Shown piece by piece: positions 57,727 to 64,000 of a stretch of 64,000 bases of DNA (positions are counted from its first letter, which is position 1; each line of letters begins with the position of its first letter). Under the pieces are notes generated by a model. That model searched no databases, was not told the origin of the DNA, and worked only from the letters and a program-made list of their open reading frames with translations. The stretch covers positions 186,001 through 250,000 of the forward strand of contig CAJNDS010002358.1 in the NCBI GenBank assembly GCA_905221605.1, in the 5' to 3' direction. The translations under genes were made by a program, and so were the position numbers. Source of the stretch: Symbiodinium natans. Lineage: Eukaryota; Sar; Dinophyceae; Suessiales; Symbiodiniaceae.

Positions 57727-57833
57727 CATCTGGGGGTTTCCGAAAATAGGGTACCTTATTGTTTTTTTCTAATAGGCGGATCCTACTATGTGGGGATCTA
57801 TATCAGGGATCCCCTATATTCGCAAACCCCCAT
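57727..57833. mobile_element. MITE-like inverted-repeat element, copy 3
   Basis: Ends TGGGGGTTTCCGAAAATAGG and CCCTATATTCGCAAACCCCC, flanked by CAT at 57727-57729 and 57831-57833. Shares AAAATAGGG, GGATC and CTATATCAGGGAT segments with the other copies. Confidence 0.8.
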
Positions 57834-57936
57834 GTCTCGATGCCTGGGCTCATTGCCATGCCCACGTTTCGGGCATCACGGGGCTCGACAAGGATTACAC
57901 GACATGGCAGTGGCTGCCTGACCAGCAGTCATAATG

Positions 57937-58040
57937 TTGATAATTCATAAAACTAGTAATAATATTAATAATGATAATAGTAATAATAATCATAATAATA
58001 CTAGTAATCATAATAATAATAATAATACTAGTAATAGTGC
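57937..58040. repeat. AAT-type microsatellite
   Basis: (AATAAT)n with ACTAGTAAT interruptions. A shorter ATT/TAT tract of the same type lies at 43912-43965. Confidence 0.9.
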
Positions 58041-58179
58041 GCAATAACCAGAGCTGCAAAGCACACGGCAACTGCATGCGGGTTGCCTGGGATCAGGCTC
58101 TGCCGTCATCTTTACCAGATGCTTTGCGACATCAACTGCTCATGTGCCCCAACACAGCAGAGGGTCAGGTATACCTTAT

Positions 58180-58520
58180 CTAGGAAGTAAGGCTTCTTCT
58201 GTGGAACATGCAAAATAAAGAGTCTCTGCCCCAGGGAACAAGATCAAAAGCTATTCGGTAGCTTCCGTCCAAGTGCTTTATGCGAATCACCACCGTATAT
58301 ACCATGCGAAGACTTGAAGCTGCGAGCCAGCTCGTGACCAGGTCAGATAACATTCCACAAGCTATACGGCTGCAAGTTCTAACCTTCGGCGCCAGAGTCC
58401 TTCTGGAACTTGTCTCGCATCTGAAGCTCGATTACCCTGGGTGGCAATGTCATCCGCGAAGCAACGTGACTCAAAAACAGAAGATCAACAAGCGCGACAA
58501 GTCTGAATCGAATAGATGCT
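58180..58520 (-). CDS. uncharacterised protein, last exons
   Basis: Last exon ends at TAG 58180-58182 and reads MVYTVVIRIKHLDGSYRIAF, DLVPWGRDSLFCMFHRRS; the same frame extends up to 58380 (MLSDLVTSWLAASSL), so the acceptor lies there or within. Preceding exon about 58387-58500: VDLLFLSHVASRMTLPPRVI, ELQMRDKFQKDSGAE, ending at a GT donor (CGAAG|GTTAGA). Beta-rich C-terminus. No domain recognised. Upstream to 58.9 kb the frames are Pro/Gly-rich and weak. Confidence 0.5.
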
Positions 58521-59113
58521 TTCTGAATGAAAATGCCTCTGTCGCAAGCCCAACTCCACAACTGGGTACTGCGTACAGGAGCACCATGTCTGATAGCTGG
58601 AGCAGGCAAAACTCTGGGTTTCTCTGGACCCAAGATTATTGAATTTGTCAAACTTGGCAATTGCGGCTGTTTGTTGGCCATTGTCTGTGATCCTGTGTCA
58701 TTTCGGAATGCTCGCATCTTCGGCTGAGGCTGCTGGATGCTGCTGTACAGACAGCCGAGATGAGGAGACATGGAGGTGCACAGGTCCCGCACATCCCGAA
58801 GAGGCCAATCATCCTGCCGCCCCACCCCGCCCGGCCTGCCCCCCCGTCCCCCCAGCTGCGCAAATGACCCCTTGCTTCGTCTTGGACATTTGAGACCTCT
58901 ATGCGCAGGAGGGGCTTGTTGCGGAAGGGTTGTCACAAAGAGGAAGTCATGGTGTGCTGTTGCTTACAAACCCCACATCGCAAAAAGATGCTCGTGGCCT
59001 GTTATCGGCAAACTCTGGGGCCTTTGACTCGCTCCCAATTTATACTGCAACAATTGAAGCCATGCGGCTACGAAAAAAGTCTATGAACTGGAAGCACGTG
59101 AAAAAGCGTGAAA

Positions 59114-59188
59114 TTACGAGCGCAACGCATGGCGCTCCACGCCAAGTAGGTAGGGCTGCTGCAGCCGCTCTGCGCGATGCTTCTCCAC
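59114..59188 (-). CDS. short coding exon, uncharacterised
   Basis: After AAGGTTGCAG the frame encodes VEKHRAERLQQPYLLGVERH and ALRS, then TAA at 59114; a GT donor inside (TTGGC|GTGGAG) is an alternative end. It overlaps a plus-strand frame that is weaker. Confidence 0.35.
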   Translation of the reverse strand: MEKHRAERLQQPYLLGVERHALRS

Positions 59189-59525
59189 CTGCAACCTTGG
59201 TAAACATCGCAAGCAAAGCCGTGAAGGATTGCACGGCAATTACAACACAAGTGTTCAACAAACATCATCAAACGTACGCAGACTGAGTTTACAACACGCA
59301 GCATGCATGCAACGTGCAACATCATGTAGTGAAGGTACGGAACCTCCACTGAAGACTGCGCGCGTCCACGGCGTGTCTCAGCGCCTGAGGTCGTACATGC
59401 AAGTGCATGCAATGCCATGTTGCAGTGATCAGCCGCAGCAACAGTGGTGCTCTCCCCCCTATCTTTGCCCCATCAGTGTGCTGTTGTACGCTCGACATAT
59501 CCCGACTACATTGGCTGCCCTCTTC

Positions 59526-59578
59526 ACTCCTTGACCCTAAACCCTAAACCCTAAACCCTAAACATCCCTAAACCCTAA
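59526..59578 (-). repeat. interstitial telomere-like (CCCTAAA)n tract
   Basis: Four perfect CCTAAACCCTAAACCC units followed by CATCCCTAAACCCTAATT. Confidence 0.9.
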
Positions 59579-60363
59579 TTCCCCTGTGAGAGGACACACG
59601 AATCTTGAGGAGCCGGGCTCGAAAGCGCTCGGAGAGGAGGTTCGCTTCTTGGCCCTCTGAGCTTAGGCCTCTTGAGAGCCACACTTGCTCAGAGTCTTTT
59701 GCAGAAAAGCTTGGAACGAAACGGAGAGACAACTGTAAATCTCGGTGTGGCCTGGGCCTGGGTGGCTTGAGCTATAACTGGGAGTCGGCCTGCAATCTCA
59801 AGAGATTGCAGATATTTGCAGAGTACAAATGATTGCAGGTTGTCGCAAATCTCATGGGCTCTGTGCATTTCTGGCATCACGAAGGGCCTGTCTTGGCCGG
59901 TGTCCTCTCGCTGCGCATGCAGCAGCCGAACCTGACTCGTTGCACACCCGCCGGGCCAAGGCATACATAGGCATACCAAGCACGCAACGTCTGCGCAGCA
60001 TGAGTGCATGATAGCACATGATGGCATATTATTAAGAATTATTTGAAGGCCATGGCAGGCCTCTGTCAAAGCCTTCTCTTGTGCTAGGAGTGCCTCCTGA
60101 AACAGGGCTGCTACACGCTGCCATCAACAGCACAACAGGTTAGTAACAGAAAGCAACCATATGCGCCGATGTAGTCATGGCAAGGAAAAGCCTCCAAAGC
60201 ACTGATAGCCTTCTGCGCTGAGAGAGCGAACGGGCCGAAGACCTGAAGTGCCGGGGTGACCTTTACAAATGCATTCTACGTGGCTCACATCAGCCAGGGC
60301 AGAAGCCCGGTCGTAGAGGTGCCAAGTCATGGCCTGGCACACGGAAAAGATCGGAGAAGGGAA

Positions 60364-60680
60364 TCAACAATTCTGCAGGATTGTGTGGCGATGGCCAAGG
60401 ATGAAAGGGAATGGCAAGCAAACGGCAGAGTCTGAAACTGAACGAGCAGTGTCCTCCACGTCATCCTCGTCATCGTCCTCTTTCTGAACCTCCTGGACGG
60501 CCTGTCCATCCACTGAGGCCAAACCATTCCGAACCCTCAAGCGTGACACATGTGCCAGACTTTCGTCAGATTTCATCATCTCTTGAACATCCTTTCCAAA
60601 CCAAATCTCGATATTTGTTGCGATGGAGCAATATCGAGAATATGCCCTTGTCACCCCAACTTCGACATCAGGATCACGCC

Positions 60681-60719
<39 letters not shown>

Positions 60720-60843
60720 ACACACACACACACACACTGTGGCCAGAATTATCCATTGTCCCCACCTGAGCAAGCTCTGGATCAGACATGTCGATGGTCG
60801 CGACGGGTCTGTGGTGCGGCAAAGCACCAGAGCAGTGAGTCAC
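60364..60843 (-). CDS. acidic-tail protein, uncharacterised
   Basis: A minus-strand frame begins near MSDPELAQ (ATG about 60792), where a GT donor precedes an intron carrying the (TG)n microsatellite. The frame resumes about 60610 with EIWFGKDVQEMMKSDESLAH, VSRLRVRNGLASVDGQAVQE, VQKEDDDEDDVEDTARSVSD, then FILGHRHT and a stop at 60364. The Asp/Glu-rich stretch is a real compositional signal. First and second parts happen to be in one open frame. No domain recognised. Confidence 0.5.
60684..60738. repeat. (CA)n microsatellite
   Basis: About 27 CA units with one CT interruption, probably in an intron of the minus-strand gene. Confidence 0.95.
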
Positions 60844-61089
60844 CGCACGTCACCGCTGGCAAGCTTGGGAGTTAGTGCTGAATTCAAGTTCAAGGCCTCA
60901 AGCTGCTAGAGCTTGCCTGGGCCGAGGCCTCAACAGCTCCACTCATATTCAACAACAACTCATGGAGCACTCAACTCATATTCAACTCATACGACTCACA
61001 CTCCGCATAGGAATTCAGGATTGCATAGCCCACTCTCCCTCGCAAGGCCTCTTCAGAAATGGAGAGGCCCTTGCTAGACAACGAGTGCC

Positions 61090-61252
61090 TCATGTTCGAT
61101 TTTGAAGAGGCACATGCAAGTTGGGAATCTGTTGGGCAAAATGGGATTTGGGGCCATGTGTGTAGAACCCAGCCTCCTCAATGACCTTGTGCTGCTGGTT
61201 GCACAAAGTGAGGCGCACTGGCCAGACGACACGGTGGTGTGCAACAACATCT
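61090..61252 (-). CDS. uncharacterised C-terminal exon
   Basis: After GCTGTGAAG the frame encodes DVVAHHRVVWPVRLTLCNQQ, HKVIEEAGFYTHGPKSHFAQ, QIPNLHVPLQNRT, stop at 61090-61092. Phase and length (163 nt) are consistent with a last exon. The plus-strand 112-codon frame over the same bases is the alternative. No family recognised. Confidence 0.45.
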
Positions 61253-61440
61253 CTTCACAGCTTTGCATTCCAAATACAGTACAGACACTTGCCTTTTCCG
61301 CTTCATCAGTTGGGGCCTCCTTCCCGTGTCATGTCCGTGTCATGTCGGCGGGACAACTGTCTGCGGATGCTCAACTCACCGCAGGGCGTGCAAGAATGGA
61401 AAAACCAACACGTCTCAGCTCAGAGTTTACCCGTTTTTAG

Positions 61441-62480
61441 ACCTTGCTTACGACGTCAAGGCTCCTAAGCACTGAGTCACTCACTGAGCTTTGAGGCCTT
61501 CTCGGTACCTTTGGACTCATTTGGACTGATCTGATGGGGACTGTTTGGTCTTGTCGACCCTGCCTTTTAGGAAATGTCAGGAACTTGCTGGCAGCATGTG
61601 GTTTCGACTCTTGGACTGCTTGGAACAAACATGCGTCAGTAAGCAAAACAATCCCGGACTCAAGGCAATACGTGCTGGCGCACTAAACTGTCTGGGCAGC
61701 CCAGAGCAGGATGGCGCCAGCAAACTCGATACTTGCACGTTGGACTGATTCAACATGCAGGCATCAAGAGGTTAAACATGGTCAAACAATACCAGAACTG
61801 CACTCTGTTGACCAAAGTCTGCGCCCGCACGTTACCTATATAACCAATAAAGCAAAGCCCCGCCCCATTTGCAAACACAACGCTCGCACGACTCAATCCC
61901 GATGGTCTTCGTTATTTCTTTCGTTCTCGCCGTCTGTCTACCGTACATGAACAAGACATAGAGGCTTTCCGAATCATATATCGAGGCAAAATTTTGAGGA
62001 CGTACAAGAAAACATGGAGAAAATAGCGGTGTTTCTCAAAATCATGGAGAAATAGATGTTTCATGTTACAATACTAAGAAAGCCGATGTTTTATTATTAA
62101 AGTGTAGAGAAGATAGAGGATAGAGAAAACTGAGGTTTTCCTACGTCGTTTGCCATTTACCCTCTTGGCTTGAGGGTTCTCAGGGTTCAAGAAGAGAATA
62201 GCGGTTTTCCTTGCAAACCCCAGAGAAATTGGACCAAAAAGCCAGGCTCAAAACAAAAGGGGCTAAACAAAATCACCACCCTCAGAAAAGCACGAACCAC
62301 ACCGGCCGAAGGGCTTGCCACCACAACTCTTCCAAGACTTTCGATGTCTAGGAACTCTTTCGATACTAACCTGCTTCTGTCTCTAATTCCGCCAATATCG
62401 TTCCCAACATCTCCCAACCGCAGAGGCATTTCGACTCCCATGTGTCTATTATCTTCTATTGAACCCCCCCCCCCTGTCGT
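61441..62480. other. AT-richer stretch without a firm gene
   Basis: 61960-62160 repeats TGGAGAAATAG/GAGAAAAT-like motifs. A minus-strand frame at 62187-62441 (MPLRLGDVGNDIGGIRDRSR, SPSAGVVRAFLRVVILF) is open and protein-like but unsupported by splice context. Confidence 0.35.
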
Positions 62481-62699
62481 CTAACATCTCCTGCGGCAGG
62501 CCGCCCAGCTGAATGATGTGTTGATTGGCACCTGAGTGACCACGATGGCTCTGCGCAGAAGAGCATGCGCGTGTGGGTGGTTGCACACACTCCAGCATCT
62601 TCCACCGCTTAGCCAATCTAAGCAAGCAGGGCGTTTCAAAGCCATCACACTCACGTCGACACACGCAAACTCTGCTGATGAAAAACACACGCAAGACTG

Positions 62700-63940
62700 A
62701 TCACTCAGCACCGAACCCAGCAGCTGTTTGTGCAGCTTTCCAACCAGGACCAGCAACCGTTCCGGCGAGTAGGTGTAATTAACCTCGGAAACGACATCCA
62801 GCACAGCATGCTCTCCCACATTGCTCTGGGTCCTAGCTCATTCCAACGCCAATGCCGACTGGCCTTCTGACATCGCCTTAATGTTTGGTTGCTGCGGCAT
62901 TTGCCTTCCCAGAGTGCGCCGAGGCACCTTCGCAACGTTCCGGACCTGAAGAGAATGAAAATCAGAGGGTGCGGCTGACCACTACTGCCACCACTCCCAG
63001 CACTGCGAGGCAAAGGTCCAGACACTCTTCGCTCGCGTCGCGAACCGGAGGGATGACAAAGTCTCGTCCTCAACGCGAGGAGCCGCGAGAGTGAGTAGAA
63101 CAAATGAAGAACGTGTTGCAGTCACTGTTTTATACTGTTGTGCACCTCACGCGTTTCTTGCATGTTGCCTCATGTTCTCAAACCAAAGCTTACACATTTG
63201 GCAGCAGAAAAGTCATGTTCATGAGCCCGTGGTTCTCAAAATTTTCTTCAGTTTTCACGCCCACTCATTTCCTATCTCGACGAGGATGGCTAACGGCTAG
63301 CATGGCTGCGCAGGACAAGCGGGGTCATGCTGTTCCCGTTTCTCCAGTTCGCCTCGGCTCCGGCCCTCCCACTCTCTGTTTGAGAACCCTAGCACTACGG
63401 CCCTCGGTCCCAATGACACCAAGCCCTGCCCTATATACCCCCCCCGCTTTGAAACTTGCCGTTCACGCGACCGATGGTCGGCTGAGGACTTGGCAATGTT
63501 TCGGGTCAAGTTGAGCTATAATATAACAATAGTAGCCTATTGGAGGCCCAATGCAAGGCGACCTGATCACGCTCATGAACCGACAGCACAATGGTTAGCA
63601 TGATTTAACATGCTTTAACACGAAAGGACCAAAATCAAACAGTCTTTTACCCTTGTGTATTCGATGTATGGCTGGCCATACGGGTGTGTCACTTAGATGA
63701 AGCAAGGAAAGCATGGGGTGCGATGTGTGGACTCTATGCGCTTATATCTGTTACCACTCTGCACATGTCGCCAAATCACTACGGGTTGGGAATCCGATTC
63801 GCGATAACCCATAGAATCGCCGAAATGCTCAGAGGCCAAGAGATGCTAAGACAGTTGCAGCAATCTGAGAGTCTTGCGGCATGCTGCGAAAGCGGCGACG
63901 CGGCCACCAGCAGAGTGGTACGACAGTTTCCGCCCAACGC
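62700..63940 (-). CDS. kinesin, end of motor domain and neck (5' part beyond the window)
   Basis: ATP-driven microtubule motor. Exons: 63881-63940 after AAGCAG (ALGGNCRTTLLVAASPLSQH, the LGGN..T beta-strand region of kinesin motors); 63024-63068 (DETLSSLRFATRAKS, the hallmark ETLSSLRFA.RAK at the motor's end); 62850-62945 after TCTCTTCAG (VRNVAKVPRRTLGRQMPQQP, MSEGQSAL); 62825 down to about 62700 (VGEHAVLDVVSEVNYTYSPE, RLLVLVGKLHKQLLGSVLSD). All phase 0. The joined RAKSVRNVAKV matches the usual RAK.I.N.P.V neck junction. P-loop and switch motifs must lie beyond position 64000. Donors: GC, GT, GC. The gap between the last two exons is only 24 nt. A further exon near 62600-62645 (RLAKRWKMLECVQ) is possible. 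Confidence 0.88.
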
Positions 63941-64000
63941 CTGCTTCACAAGGCACGGATGCAGCGCAGGCACAGATGCAACGCAGGAGATGCAGGCAAA

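Noticed and set aside
1-64000. CRISPR arrays, phage, defence islands, bacterial operons, rRNA genes
   Set aside because: No repeats with unique spacers, no long gene-dense frames, no rRNA-like sequence; gene structure is eukaryotic.

Overview
The window is nuclear DNA of a eukaryote, most likely a dinoflagellate (a Symbiodiniaceae-like alga is my best guess). Reasons: genes are split into short exons (35-200 bp); frame-consistent reconstruction needs GT, GC and GA 5' splice sites mixed within one gene, with AG acceptors often followed by G; interstitial TTTAGGG/CCCTAAA tracts, many microsatellites, small inverted-repeat elements and long G/C homopolymers fill the spaces. There are no bacterial operons, ribosome binding sites or CRISPR arrays. 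Because exons are short, long open frames here are mostly chance. I read both strands for exons whose frames join in phase. All annotation is from reading the sequence; no search was run.  Layout: almost every supported exon is on the minus strand, as expected for unidirectional dinoflagellate gene clusters. From the left: an alpha/beta-hydrolase (carboxylesterase-like) gene (607-5888, perhaps starting at 7656) with complete Ser-Asp-His triad; a tail-anchored membrane protein (9.2 kb); uncharacterised genes at 11.3-11.8 and 13.5-14.9 kb; a complete UCH-type ubiquitin C-terminal hydrolase (16057-18330), followed directly downstream by a UBA-domain exon (15352-15450); helical or coiled-coil proteins at 21.9-25.5 kb; a run of strongly coding but unrecognised exons at 27-38 kb. 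One plus-strand membrane-protein gene (38.0-39.3 kb) breaks the pattern.  A repeat-rich core (39.5-42.5 kb) holds a fold-back element with a 132-bp stem, C- and G-homopolymer blocks around an AT-rich satellite, and telomere-like repeats. Right of it, on the minus strand: a coiled-coil gene (42.6-43.7 kb), a Gly/Pro/Tyr-rich protein, a 138-aa glycine-zipper protein whose five exons join exactly (44170-45065), further helical or basic proteins, a long coiled-coil gene with its start codon (51050-53685), and more unrecognised exons. The last gene (62.7-63.94 kb) is a kinesin whose motor domain runs off the right edge.  I see no shared pathway beyond the UCH/UBA pair and the abundance of coiled-coil/kinesin (cytoskeletal or flagellar-type) proteins. 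I found no mobile immune system, viral genome or toxin locus. The unusual points are the mixed splice signals, possible 23-27-nt introns, the fold-back element and the homopolymer block.
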